DNA of 32,952 nt from JAUVXJ01 sp034430275 (GTDB taxonomy: Bacteria; Chloroflexota; Anaerolineae; UBA7937; B3-Chlor). The position numbers were made by a program, and so were the translations under genes. The notes beneath the pieces are model-generated. The model worked only from the letters and a program-made list of their open reading frames with translations. It made no database searches and was not told the origin of the DNA. Location: positions 1 through 32,952 of the forward strand of contig DAOUEW010000043.1 of assembly GCA_034430275.1 (NCBI GenBank), in the 5' to 3' direction. Shown in pieces: positions 24,618-32,830 of this stretch. Position 1 is the first letter of the stretch; the number at the start of each line of letters is the position of its first letter.

Positions 24618-24863
24618 TTCTTTTCCTCCTCTACTTCGTACGGGAACTCAGGCTCCACTTGCCAGCCTCCTACGCAGAAGGCCACTCAGTAGACCACAAC
24701 TCTTCCCATCACCTCCTTTCCACCCGCTCACAGATCACGACGCAGATCACCGCCGCTTGTCCCCACAGCCGCTCGTTGCCAACCCGTGAACCCATGCGAC
24801 TTCTGGAATCATCGCACCACCAGGCTTCTTCAGCCCATCACGGGCCGGCCCACGCAGTCCGAG
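24618..24863 (-). other. 246-base gap between the Had-like gene and livK
   Basis: No coding remnant is recognisable. At 24708-24718 the minus strand reads AAGGAGGTGAT, the exact complement of the canonical 16S rRNA tail, about 90 bases before livK and not attached to any recognised gene. It could serve short leader frames (an ATG overlapping it opens seven codons; a TTG further on opens nine codons including two Trp). No clear -35/-10 pair was found. Confidence 0.4.
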
Positions 24864-25973
24864 CTAGAAATCAGGTGTCAGGACAATCCTCCTCATCAGA
24901 GTCGTGCTGTGCGCCTCCGCGAACACATCCTCGATCTGGCTCATAGGTCGTGCCTCCACGAAGGGCTCCAGTTGCACCTTGCCGTCGAGAACCATCTTCA
25001 ACACCGTAGGATAGTACTCTGGTAGGCAGCCCCAGGTCCCGATGATCTCGGCGTCGAAGGCCATCAGCCTGGACAGGGAGTACTCGTTCTGGTTGATGGA
25101 GAAGCCAACCCAGATCAGCTTGCCAACGAATCCGAGGAGAGCCAGAGCGATATCCTGAGCTGGCTTGGCGCCGGTCATCTCGAAGATCTTCCAGCCCCAG
25201 TTCGAGGGCAGCCCGTTCTCCTTGCAGAGGTCACGGAACTCGTTGCGAATGTCCTTGGGGCTCTTGTCTGTAGAGTTGATCACGTAGTCGGTTCCGTACT
25301 CCAGAGCCCTCTCCAGCTTGTCCGGGTGGCGCGCAATACCGACTACGGCTTCTGCGCCCATGGCCTTCAGAATCTGGGACATGAAGACGCCGAGGCCACC
25401 GGTCACCCCGAGGATGATGCACCTGTCGCCCTCCTGGACATCCGCACGGATCGCCGCTTGGTAGGGGCTGGTCACTGCATCCGCCACGACGGCCAACCAC
25501 TCCAGTGGCATCCCTTTGCGATCCTCCACGGGGCACAGGTCCGCCGCCGGAACCGGGATGTGGCTGGAGAAACCGCCGTAGATGTCCAGGCTGTTGCCCG
25601 GCATCTTCTGCGCCAGACAACGGTTGCCCCGGCCCATGTCGCAGATCGGGCAGTTGCGACATGGCATCACCGCCGGGATGATTACCTCCTTGCCTACCCA
25701 CTTGTTGTCGCCAGCCACGACCACGCCACTGATCTCGTGGCCCAGCGTGAGCGGCGGTTTGGTTACGGTGGGGACGCCATCGTAGAAGTACCCCAGGTCG
25801 GTGTGGCACACTCCACATCCGGCGATTTCCACCAACACCTCACCCGGCTTCAACTCTGGGACGGGAATGCTGGTCTTCTCCAGCCTGCCGGGTGTTACTT
25901 CCCCTGTCTCCCGATCCTTGGCCGTCGGCTGCACCATCTGCCAGGTCTGGATCTTGTCAGGTACTGCTGTCAT
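24864..25973 (-). CDS. had: Zinc alcohol dehydrogenase, 6-hydroxycyclohex-1-ene-1-carbonyl-CoA dehydrogenase-like
   Basis: 369 residues of the medium-chain zinc dehydrogenase family. Catalytic zinc ligands lie in GCGVCHTDL (Cys53) and GHEISG (His79, Glu80); structural zinc uses Cys105, 108, 111 and 119 in CRNCPICDMGRGNRC; the NAD loop is LGVTGGLGVFMSQ. The N-terminus DKIQTWQMVQPT and the segment LGYFYDGVPTVTKPPLTLGH are, as I recall them, hallmarks of Had, which oxidises 6-hydroxycyclohex-1-ene-carbonyl-CoA in anaerobic benzoyl-CoA degradation. It follows the activase by seven bases, and the two upstream genes belong to the benzoyl-CoA reductase family, supporting the call. The ring hydratase and hydrolase that normally accompany Had are not in the window. 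Confidence 0.78.
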   Translation of the reverse strand: MTAVPDKIQTWQMVQPTAKDRETGEVTPGRLEKTSIPVPELKPGEVLVEIAGCGVCHTDLGYFYDGVPTVTKPPLTLGHEISGVVVAGDNKWVGKEVIIPAVMPCRNCPICDMGRGNRCLAQKMPGNSLDIYGGFSSHIPVPAADLCPVEDRKGMPLEWLAVVADAVTSPYQAAIRADVQEGDRCIILGVTGGLGVFMSQILKAMGAEAVVGIARHPDKLERALEYGTDYVINSTDKSPKDIRNEFRDLCKENGLPSNWGWKIFEMTGAKPAQDIALALLGFVGKLIWVGFSINQNEYSLSRLMAFDAEIIGTWGCLPEYYPTVLKMVLDGKVQLEPFVEARPMSQIEDVFAEAHSTTLMRRIVLTPDF

Positions 25974-25980
25974 TGGTCGT

Positions 25981-26811
25981 CTACCTCCTCGCTACTGATA
26001 GTTTGTCTTCCTCTCCCGCTTCTCTGGCCACCGACTCGGCAGCGAAAAGCGCCGCGCCGAAGGCCCCCATCTCCTGTGGGTGGGGCGCTATCTCCACCTC
26101 TATGTTGGCCCTCTCGCTGATGATCTCGGCCACGATGGGGTTGTGGGCCACGACACCACCGCTGATGATCACGCGGCCGGTCAGCCTGTCCATCTCCAGA
26201 ATGCGCTTGGCCACAGAATTGAACAATCCCCTGACGATGTCCTCCAGCTTCTCGCCCCCCCTGATTCTGTCCAGAACCTCGGTGGCCGTGAACACCGTGC
26301 AGAAGCTCCCCAACTCTGTTCCACTGCTTGACTTGCGGGCCAAACCCTCCAATTCGCTCACCGGAACGTCCAGCTTGTACGCCATCTCCTCCAGAAAGGC
26401 ACCGGTGCCCGCCGCGCACTTCCTGTTCATCTTGAAGCTGCTTTTCCTGCCAGAGCTGTCCAGCTTGACCACCTTGTTGTCCTGGCCACCGATGTCGATC
26501 ACCGTGATCGCTTCTGGATAGTAGTGGTGGCACCCCTTGGAGTGGCAACTGATCTCGGTCTTGGTCTGATGAGCGAAGGAGATGCTCCGTCTGCCAAACC
26601 CGGTGCCAACGATGTACCTCACCTGGTCCGCGCTGAGGCCAGCGCTGCTCAACGCCTCTTCTAGCGCAGTCTCCGCCGACTCGAGGAGATTGGCGCCGGA
26701 CTTCCGCACGCAACTGCCGAGTATCCTCCTCGTGCCGTCTATGATCACGGCCTTGGTCGTGGTGGTCCCACAATCCAGACCGCCAACGTAGCTCCCGTCC
26801 AGGCTCGCCAT
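25981..26811 (-). CDS. CoA-substrate enzyme activase (BcrA/BcrD/HgdC family ATPase)
   Basis: 276 residues from the ATG at 26811, one base after the upstream stop. ASKHA ATPase motifs: GLDCGTTTTKAVIIDG (phosphate 1), VIDIGGQDNKVVKL (phosphate 2) and IISGGVVAHNPIV (adenosine). The subunit-bridging 4Fe-4S ligands are Cys132 in KCAAGTGAFLEE and Cys171 in GSFCTVFTATEV, 39 residues apart as in HgdC (Cys127/Cys166). Such activases hydrolyse ATP to drive one electron to very low potential into the partner FeS protein. A single gene implies a homodimer, as in the 2-hydroxyacyl-CoA dehydratase activators, rather than the BcrA/BcrD heterodimer. Confidence 0.93.
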   Translation of the reverse strand: MASLDGSYVGGLDCGTTTTKAVIIDGTRRILGSCVRKSGANLLESAETALEEALSSAGLSADQVRYIVGTGFGRRSISFAHQTKTEISCHSKGCHHYYPEAITVIDIGGQDNKVVKLDSSGRKSSFKMNRKCAAGTGAFLEEMAYKLDVPVSELEGLARKSSSGTELGSFCTVFTATEVLDRIRGGEKLEDIVRGLFNSVAKRILEMDRLTGRVIISGGVVAHNPIVAEIISERANIEVEIAPHPQEMGAFGAALFAAESVAREAGEEDKLSVARR

Positions 26812-26812
26812 C

Positions 26813-28075
26813 CTATCCAGATCTAACCTCTTTCGTATCCTCCAACTGCTCAACGAAGGCCTCGATGTTGGTCCTGGTGGTCTCCTCCGAGTACATTCTC
26901 AGGTCGTTCAGGTCGGCGTCAAGGGTCAGCGTAGGGATGCCCAGCTTATCCTGCAATCTCTGGGGCATGCCGTATCGCGAATTCGAGTTGTTGGGGCAGG
27001 TCTTCGCGTCGTGGAAGACGATTCCGTCGACCTTGTACTCTCTCACCAGCCCCTCGACATACACCTCCTTGGCGGGCTCACTGCGGTTGATGAAGATCTC
27101 TGTATACGCTTGCGCCATGCTTTCGAAGGGCCTCTGCTCATCGAAGGCGCTGAAGATCCAGCTATTACAGTACGTCGATACCACCACGCAGCTATCCAGC
27201 TCGGAGAACTGCTCCGACAGAGCCCGCAGCTTGCCCCAGATGGGCATACCCTCCCAGTAGATGCGGAAGCGCTCGTTCTCCACCGCGGCTATGCCATCCG
27301 CCACCCGCTGCTCCAGCTCTTCCTTCAACGCCCGGTAGTAATCGACGGGCTCCTGAGTACCTCGCAGGCAGACCGCTGGCCCCATGTGGATACAGCCATC
27401 GAAAAACGTCCACGGCGCGGGCACGTTGCTGGCGAGGCCCAGCACGTATCCCCAGAGTTCGCTGCATTCTCTGGAGAGCCGCATCGACTCCCTGAACCTG
27501 TCGATGTCGAACTTCTCGCCGCTGACCCTCTCCAAAGGAGGTATCAGCTCCCTGATCTGCTGGACTACGTCGTCGACGTTCGCCGCCGTGACCTGCTCCA
27601 TCCCCCTGGGAGGGTTGATGCCGATCACGGGTACGTTGAACTCCCTACCGTAGTATTCGAACCACTCCCTCACATCGCGACACTGCTGAGTGTTGTAGGC
27701 CAGGACGTCTGGTTTCGGAACGCTCTCGATACCAGGGTAGGCCTGCGATAAAGGCGTCTCACCCTTCAGGTAGCATCCCACGTCACTCGTGAGATAGGAG
27801 CAGATCTCCGGTGAGTAGCCAATGGCGTTGGCTAACGGTATGTAGTCCGCGGCCACACGCCTACTCCCGAGTATGGCCCCGTGGTTCTCTGGATAGTGAA
27901 CCTCGAAGCCAAAGGCTTGGAGTAGTTCACCCGGTCCCGTGCTGGTGCACCAGGCGATGCGTCCCTCCTCCTCCCCCTTGGCGATACGATCCATCCGGTA
28001 GAAGTAGTCCCGCATCACCTCGCCTAGCTGTTTAGCCGCCTGTATCGGCTTGCGCAGCAACTTCCTCTCAGACAT
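26813..28075 (-). CDS. Benzoyl-CoA reductase/2-hydroxyacyl-CoA dehydratase family subunit
   Basis: 420 residues. Family hallmarks: AWCTSTGPGELLQAFGF (Cys43), the ENHGAILGSRR loop, NTQQCRDVREWFEYYGREF (Cys132) and VFHDAKTCPNNSNSRYGMPQ (Cys360); these three Cys are placed like the 4Fe-4S ligands of the BcrB/BcrC and HgdA/HgdB subunits. The length fits BcrB. The protein receives electrons from the activase encoded one base downstream and would reduce an aromatic ring (benzoyl-CoA) or dehydrate a 2-hydroxyacyl-CoA. The Had-like neighbour favours ring reduction. Known enzymes use two different subunits of this family; only one is present here, so the partner is either elsewhere or replaced by a homodimer. 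Confidence 0.85.
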   Translation of the reverse strand: MSERKLLRKPIQAAKQLGEVMRDYFYRMDRIAKGEEEGRIAWCTSTGPGELLQAFGFEVHYPENHGAILGSRRVAADYIPLANAIGYSPEICSYLTSDVGCYLKGETPLSQAYPGIESVPKPDVLAYNTQQCRDVREWFEYYGREFNVPVIGINPPRGMEQVTAANVDDVVQQIRELIPPLERVSGEKFDIDRFRESMRLSRECSELWGYVLGLASNVPAPWTFFDGCIHMGPAVCLRGTQEPVDYYRALKEELEQRVADGIAAVENERFRIYWEGMPIWGKLRALSEQFSELDSCVVVSTYCNSWIFSAFDEQRPFESMAQAYTEIFINRSEPAKEVYVEGLVREYKVDGIVFHDAKTCPNNSNSRYGMPQRLQDKLGIPTLTLDADLNDLRMYSEETTRTNIEAFVEQLEDTKEVRSG

Positions 28076-28094
28076 CCAGCTCCCCTCGATAACT

Positions 28095-30683
28095 CTAGTG
28101 TAGCGCCTCTGCTACCACCTCAGTGATGTCCATCACTTTCATCCGCTGTTTCCGTTCTCTCGAGAGCTTTGCAGCGGCCAGCTTCAGATTGCTCTTGCAG
28201 GTTGGGCAGGCCGACACAATCACCTCGGCCCCCAGGTCCATGGCCTCGGCCACTCTCTTCTCGGCCAGGGCGGAGCTCAACTCACCATCGAAACCCTTGA
28301 GCCCCCCACCGCCCCCACAGCACTTGGCCAGGGCGCGATTCAGGCTGAACTCCACCAAGTCCAGACCGGGAATCGCCTGAAGGACGTTGCGCGGCGGCTC
28401 GTAGATGCCCATGTGCCTCCCGATGTCACAGGGATCGTGATAGATGACCTTCATGGGGAACTCGCCCTGGAAGCGAACTTCGCCGTCGGAGATCAAACGA
28501 TCCATGTACTCCACAGCGTGCAGCACCTCCACGTCGAATCCCGAGTGTTCGCGATATACGTCTCTCAGCGTCCTGTGGCATCCGGCGCAAGTGGTGACTA
28601 TCAGTCCTGGGCTCAGCTCCGAGAAGATCGCCAGGTTCTTGTCCATACACTCCTGGAAGGCTTCTTTCGCGCCGACGAGAAAAGCGACGTAGCCACAGCA
28701 TGTCTCCTTCTCTCCCAGCACGGAGTAGTTGACCCCCGCCTGGTCCATGAACTCCATCATGCTGGGCACGATGTACAGGTCCTGGTATGAGCCGGTGCAG
28801 CCCAAGTAGAGGAGCACATCCACCGGCCCCGTCACCGCGGCCTTCTCCTCGTAGCCCGAAGGATAGGTCTCCGTTCTATTCGCCGCTTGCTCCCCAAGCG
28901 GGTTCCCCTGTTCCTTCAGACTGTCGAGCATGGGCCCGAAGACCTGGGGTAGATAGCCAGCCTCCACTAGTCTCTGCCTGGCTCCGCCGACGATGCCAGC
29001 GACATCAACACTCGCCGGGCAGACTGCCTGACAGTTCAGACAAGTAGTACACTGGTAGAAGCTCGACGCCAGTGCCTCCGACGGCTCCACAGCGCCCGTC
29101 ATCAGGTTGTACGCCAGGATGACGTGACCTCTTGCATTGCGTGACTCCAGAATCGTCTCGCCAAAGACGGGACAGCCCAGCCGGCAGAAGCCGCACTGAA
29201 TGCAGGCCATAATCTCGCTGTCCACCTCCCACCCAAAGCTCTCCACCTCCTCGGGCCGCTCCACTAGAGCCTCGAACGCGAAGTAGTCGTAGATGTCCTT
29301 CACCTCATCGTCGAGGCCCATCTTCGCTGGGTTCAGGATGCCGTTCGGATCGAGCGCCTTCTTGATGCTCCGCATCACGTCCTGAGCCGCGCCAAGTTCC
29401 CCAACCATGAAAGGTGACTTGGCCATGCCGGTGCCGTGCTCCGCAGTGAGGGTACCATCCAGCCTGAGAGTCAGTTCTATGAAATCCTCGGCGATGCCCC
29501 TCACCTTCTCCCAATGGTCTGGTCTTCTGGGATCCGCCATGATCACGGCATGGATATTGCCATCACCCACGTGTCCGAAGCTGGCGATACGCACACCGTG
29601 CTTCTGCCCAACCTCCTGCACCCCTTTGATCACGTCCGGGATCCTGCTATTGCGGACGCCGAAGTCCTCCACGATAGGTATCAGCCGCTCGCCCCTGATG
29701 ACGTTGCCCAGGGCAGCGGTCAGCCCCGATCGCGCCGCCCAGATCTTGGCCATCTCTTGCGCGTCGTCGCTCCACTCCATACCCATCTGCTCATGCCTGC
29801 CAGCGATCTCCCGTACCCGCTCCAACTGCTCGTGCACCACAGAGGTCTGCCCGTCCAGCTCCATGAACAACATGCAGCCGACATCGTCAGGGATGTCCAG
29901 GCCCATGACCTCCTTGACCACACCCAGAGCTACGCTGTCCAGCACTTCGCACTTGGCGAGGGGGACCCCCTCCGTCAGCATCTCGGTCACGGCAGTCCCG
30001 GCATCCTCCAGCGCCTTGAACCGGATGGTGACGAAGGCTACGTATTCGGGCTTGGGCAAGATCCTGACCGTGATCTCGGTCACGACGCCCAGTGTACCTT
30101 CGGAGCCCAGGAACAGATGAGTCAGATCGAAGCCGGCGGAACTCTTCGGGACCGAGGTCCCTGTCCTCAGCACGTGACCATCGGCCAGCACCACCTCCAA
30201 CCCCATCACCCAATCCTTGGTACCACCGTACTTCACAGCCCGCTCGCCGCTGGCGTTGGTGGACACGCTGCCCCCAAGGGAGGCCAAGGCATGACTGCTA
30301 GGGTCGGGGGGATAAAAGTGGGTGGGGGCCAGGGCTTTGTTCAGGTTGTCGAGAATCACCCCCGGCTCCGCCACCACGTACCCATCCTCACGATTGATCT
30401 CCCTGATGTTGTTCATCTGCGAGAGATCCAGGACGATGCCCCCCTTGGGTGCCAGCACCGCCCCGGTTACACTCGTGCCCGAACCCCTCGGTGTGACTGG
30501 TATCCTCTCCTCGTTGGCGAGGGCCAGGACCTTGGACACCTCGTCTGTGGAACGGGCGAAGACGATCACGTCCGGTACGCCCACGTGGACCGACATATCG
30601 CGGGAGTAGCACATCAACTCGACCGGGTCGGTCCTCACGCTCTCCTCGCCCAGGATCTGCCGCAGCTTCTCGACGTACTCCAC
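28095..30683 (-). CDS. FAD-linked D-2-hydroxyacid dehydrogenase fused to FeS/CCG domains
   Basis: About 862 residues from the GTG at 30683 (GGAGG eight bases upstream; the frame is open to a GTG at 30731). FAD_binding_4: VTPRGSGTSVTGAVLAPKGG, LGGSVSTNASG and LFLGSEGTLGVVTE. FAD-oxidase C-domain: FGHVGDGNIHAVIM and LTAEHGTGMAKS. Then CIQCGFCRLGCPVFGE and CTTCLNCQAVCP clusters, and two Cys-rich CCG domains (ETCCGYVAF; AKCCGGGGGLKG). This GlcD-GlpC fusion matches D-lactate/glycolate dehydrogenases of anaerobes, oxidising a 2-hydroxyacid and passing electrons to a quinone or FeS acceptor. In this operon aryl-lactates, or electron supply to the BCR-like protein, are possible roles. Confidence 0.88.
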   Translation of the reverse strand: MEYVEKLRQILGEESVRTDPVELMCYSRDMSVHVGVPDVIVFARSTDEVSKVLALANEERIPVTPRGSGTSVTGAVLAPKGGIVLDLSQMNNIREINREDGYVVAEPGVILDNLNKALAPTHFYPPDPSSHALASLGGSVSTNASGERAVKYGGTKDWVMGLEVVLADGHVLRTGTSVPKSSAGFDLTHLFLGSEGTLGVVTEITVRILPKPEYVAFVTIRFKALEDAGTAVTEMLTEGVPLAKCEVLDSVALGVVKEVMGLDIPDDVGCMLFMELDGQTSVVHEQLERVREIAGRHEQMGMEWSDDAQEMAKIWAARSGLTAALGNVIRGERLIPIVEDFGVRNSRIPDVIKGVQEVGQKHGVRIASFGHVGDGNIHAVIMADPRRPDHWEKVRGIAEDFIELTLRLDGTLTAEHGTGMAKSPFMVGELGAAQDVMRSIKKALDPNGILNPAKMGLDDEVKDIYDYFAFEALVERPEEVESFGWEVDSEIMACIQCGFCRLGCPVFGETILESRNARGHVILAYNLMTGAVEPSEALASSFYQCTTCLNCQAVCPASVDVAGIVGGARQRLVEAGYLPQVFGPMLDSLKEQGNPLGEQAANRTETYPSGYEEKAAVTGPVDVLLYLGCTGSYQDLYIVPSMMEFMDQAGVNYSVLGEKETCCGYVAFLVGAKEAFQECMDKNLAIFSELSPGLIVTTCAGCHRTLRDVYREHSGFDVEVLHAVEYMDRLISDGEVRFQGEFPMKVIYHDPCDIGRHMGIYEPPRNVLQAIPGLDLVEFSLNRALAKCCGGGGGLKGFDGELSSALAEKRVAEAMDLGAEVIVSACPTCKSNLKLAAAKLSRERKQRMKVMDITEVVAEALH

Positions 30684-30711
30684 TCTCCTGCCTCCCAAAA
30701 CCTGAAAGGTA

Positions 30712-31034
30712 TCAAGCGACCAGGAAGTCACTGCCTACGTAGATCAACTGACCATTGACGAAACTGGCACTCTCCGAGGCTCAAAGAAGAACCGCCCCCA
30801 CAGCGTCGTCGGGATCAGCCTCCCGACGCTGGAGGGCGGCATTCGAGAACTCTCTCGCGCACTGTTTCGTTTCAGATAGGTCTGCCGAACCCTATGCCCG
30901 TCGATCCGGCTCCTACCGCGCTGGCGTTGGTGTTGTGCGCGGCCAACTGGGCCGGAACCCACTGCGGTGGCCTTCGCCATGCCTCTGCCGCTGGCGAGGA
31001 TGACCGCCTTGCCCTCCAGACTACACTGCATCAC
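30712..31034 (-). pseudogene. Short-chain dehydrogenase remnant with internal deletion
   Basis: The head reads MQCSLEGKAVILASGRGMAKA, an SDR N-terminus with a damaged cofactor loop. The tail, in another frame, reads EFSNAALQRREADPDDAVGAV, a TGA where Phe/Leu is expected, then SESASFVNGQLIYVGSDFLV and a stop at 30714-30712. This is the typical SDR end, including the PEDV-like and SFVTGQ-like segments. Only about 100 codons span what should be about 250, and at least one frameshift and one nonsense codon are visible. The enzyme is dead. It lies between the ligase and the FAD/FeS gene, where a functional dehydrogenase of the pathway once stood. Confidence 0.72.
30783..30839 (-). terminator. Terminator-like hairpin inside the SDR remnant
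   Basis: On the minus strand CCGCCC, AGCGTC and GGGA pair with TCCC, GACGCT and GGGCGG, with small bulges, followed by TTCTTCTTT. The shape suits an intrinsic terminator that would separate the ligase from the FAD/FeS-activase block. The same bases still encode recognisable SDR residues, so it may be accidental. Confidence 0.4.
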
Positions 31035-31129
31035 TGGGTCCTAGCGTCCTCCGTGTAGACGATGGATACGGACGGTTTCCCATGGATGGCCACGCGCCAT
31101 TCCCACCGTGATCACGAGACAGATCGCCC

Positions 31130-31145
31130 GCCAGTTGGGACTGGC
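31130..31145 (-). other. Small hairpin after the CoA ligase
   Basis: GCCAGT and ACTGGC form a 6-bp stem around a four-base loop, 25 bases past the ligase stop, without a T-run. The rest of 31035-31169 carries no recognisable gene; one short frame (EWRVAIHGKPSVSIVY) might be the end of another lost gene, but this is not supported. Confidence 0.3.
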
Positions 31146-31169
31146 GTCGCTGTCCGGCTGCACCCGCTC

Positions 31170-32747
31170 CTACTGTAGGTAACGTTCCCTCAATACACGG
31201 TGCAGGATCTTGCCCGTCGCCGTCCTGGGCATCTCCTCGGCGCCGATGATGTCGACGCCCTTCGGCCTCCTATAGCCGGCGAGTTTTCCTCGAGTGAACT
31301 CGATGATCTCTTCTTCGGTGGGAGGCGCGTCGGGGTCCTTGGGCACGACCACCGCCTTCACCGCCTCGCCCCACTTCTCGTCAGGGACGCCGATCACCGC
31401 CACGTCCAGCACGCCAGGATGCGAGCCCACGACTGACTCCACGTCGGAAGGATAAACCTTCTCGCCGCCCGTGATGATCATGTTGTCCTTCCGGTCCACG
31501 ATGTAGTAGTACCCTTCCTCGTCCATCCTGGCCATGTCACCGGCGGTGAAGTACTCGCCCCGGAAAGAACTGGCGGTCTTCTCCGGCATCTTCCAGTATT
31601 CCTCGAACATCATGGGTCCCCGAGAATACAGCTCCCCGACTTCACCCTGAGGAACGGGGTCACCATTCTCGTCCAGTAGCTTGACTTGGTCGGTGCCGAT
31701 GCACTCCTTGCCTATGGATCCAAGCTTCGTCAACTGATCGCGCGGCCGCAGCAAGGTCACCAGACCTGCTTCTGTAGACCCGTAGGCCTCGAATAGCTTG
31801 GCGTTGGAGAACATCTCCATGATCCCCAGTTTTGTCTCCTTGCGAGCAGGAGCGGAGGAGATCAGCAGCTGGCGAATGCAGCTCAGATCATGCTTCGTCC
31901 TGACCTCCTCTGGGAGGTTGAGCATCATAATATAGTGGGTCGGTACCAGGGAAGTGAAGGTGATTCCCTCACGAGCGATGATCTCGAGCAGCTCCACGGG
32001 GTCGTAGTTCCTCGCGCGGTGGATGTACACCCCCCCGCCCACGTAGCTGAACACGAAAGAATAGAAGGTGGAGTTCACGTGACAGAGGGGCATCACGATC
32101 ATGCCGATATCGTCGGAGCCGAAGCTGTGTTCGACTTCGTTGATGAGATAGAACGCGGTGTAGGACTCGTGGGACCTGATCACACCTTTCGGCCGCCCGG
32201 TGGTGCCAGACGTATACAGATGAATCCAGGTGTCCCTCGGCAAGACTTCCACATCCGGCTGCTCCGGCGACGCCGCACCTATGATCGTCTCGTAGTTGAC
32301 GTAGCCCTTGGGGGTCTTGTCCTCGCTGCCCACGAAGATGAAGCGACCCGCATCCACCTGCTCGAAACTGCCCTGCACAGGCTCGACCTCGCTCAGGAAC
32401 TCCTCGCTGCAAATGAAAGCCTTGGAATCGGAGTCGTTGACCACGTATTCGATCTCTGGCCCCACCCATCTGAAGTTGATGGGCACGACAACCATCCCCG
32501 CCTTGGCCGCTGCCAGATAGATCTCCATGTACTCCACCACGTTGTAGAGCAGCACCGCGATCCTATCGCCTTTCTCGAGACCCATGTCGAGCCACGCATG
32601 GGCCAGGCGGCAGCCTCTCTCATCATACTCCTTGAACGACAACTCGCTGAAGCCATCCTTGACCGCCAGCCCCTTCACAGCCATCTTGTCGCCGAACTTG
32701 TCGGCGTTGACTCTCATGATCTCGCCAACGTTCAACCAGATCGCCAT
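31170..32747 (-). CDS. AMP-dependent acyl/aryl-CoA ligase
   Basis: About 525 residues from the ATG at 32747 with GGGAGG just upstream; further upstream the frame runs into the promoter and leader. Adenylate-forming motifs: IHLYTSGTTGRPKGVIRSH (ATP loop), FEAYGSTEAG, EYFTAGDMARMDEEGYYYIV, DRKDNMIITGGEKVYPSDVE and the catalytic Lys in PRTATGKILHR. It activates a carboxylic acid with ATP and CoA. Substrate is not readable; fatty, alicyclic or benzoate-like acids all fit. As first gene of the operon containing the BCR-family protein it may supply the CoA thioester. The next gene downstream is a pseudogene. Confidence 0.92.
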   Translation of the reverse strand: MAIWLNVGEIMRVNADKFGDKMAVKGLAVKDGFSELSFKEYDERGCRLAHAWLDMGLEKGDRIAVLLYNVVEYMEIYLAAAKAGMVVVPINFRWVGPEIEYVVNDSDSKAFICSEEFLSEVEPVQGSFEQVDAGRFIFVGSEDKTPKGYVNYETIIGAASPEQPDVEVLPRDTWIHLYTSGTTGRPKGVIRSHESYTAFYLINEVEHSFGSDDIGMIVMPLCHVNSTFYSFVFSYVGGGVYIHRARNYDPVELLEIIAREGITFTSLVPTHYIMMLNLPEEVRTKHDLSCIRQLLISSAPARKETKLGIMEMFSNAKLFEAYGSTEAGLVTLLRPRDQLTKLGSIGKECIGTDQVKLLDENGDPVPQGEVGELYSRGPMMFEEYWKMPEKTASSFRGEYFTAGDMARMDEEGYYYIVDRKDNMIITGGEKVYPSDVESVVGSHPGVLDVAVIGVPDEKWGEAVKAVVVPKDPDAPPTEEEIIEFTRGKLAGYRRPKGVDIIGAEEMPRTATGKILHRVLRERYLQ

Positions 32748-32801
32748 CTTCCCTCCCCAGGCTTCACTTCTTGCTTCCAGCCTCGTCCGCCGAGCATCGT
32801 T

Positions 32802-32830
32802 ATTATAGCACAGCGTGCGTATGTTGTCAA
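32802..32830 (-). promoter_or_regulatory. Consensus sigma70-type promoter of the CoA ligase operon
   Basis: On the minus strand TTGACA (32830-32825) and TATAAT (32807-32802) both match the consensus exactly, with a 17-base spacer. Transcription would begin near 32795, giving a leader of about 48 bases to the ATG at 32747. No operator-like palindrome overlaps it. Bases 32831-32952 hold no recognisable gene. Confidence 0.88.

Noticed and set aside
23205..24692. Long open frame on the plus strand opposite livK
   Set aside because: It is antisense to a clear lipoprotein gene, has His/Arg-rich composition typical of frame shadows in GC-rich DNA, and shows no recognisable motif.
24708..24718. ATCACCTCCTT on the plus strand, like a 16S rRNA 3' end
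   Set aside because: No other rRNA sequence surrounds it; on the minus strand it is simply a strong SD-like sequence.
29436..30758. Long plus-strand open frame opposite the FAD/FeS dehydrogenase gene
   Set aside because: The opposite strand carries a full set of FAD and FeS motifs; this frame has none and is a shadow.
31035..31169. Second gene remnant before the SDR pseudogene (EWRVAIHGKPSVSIVY frame)
   Set aside because: Only about 30 codons with no firm family match; too short to support.
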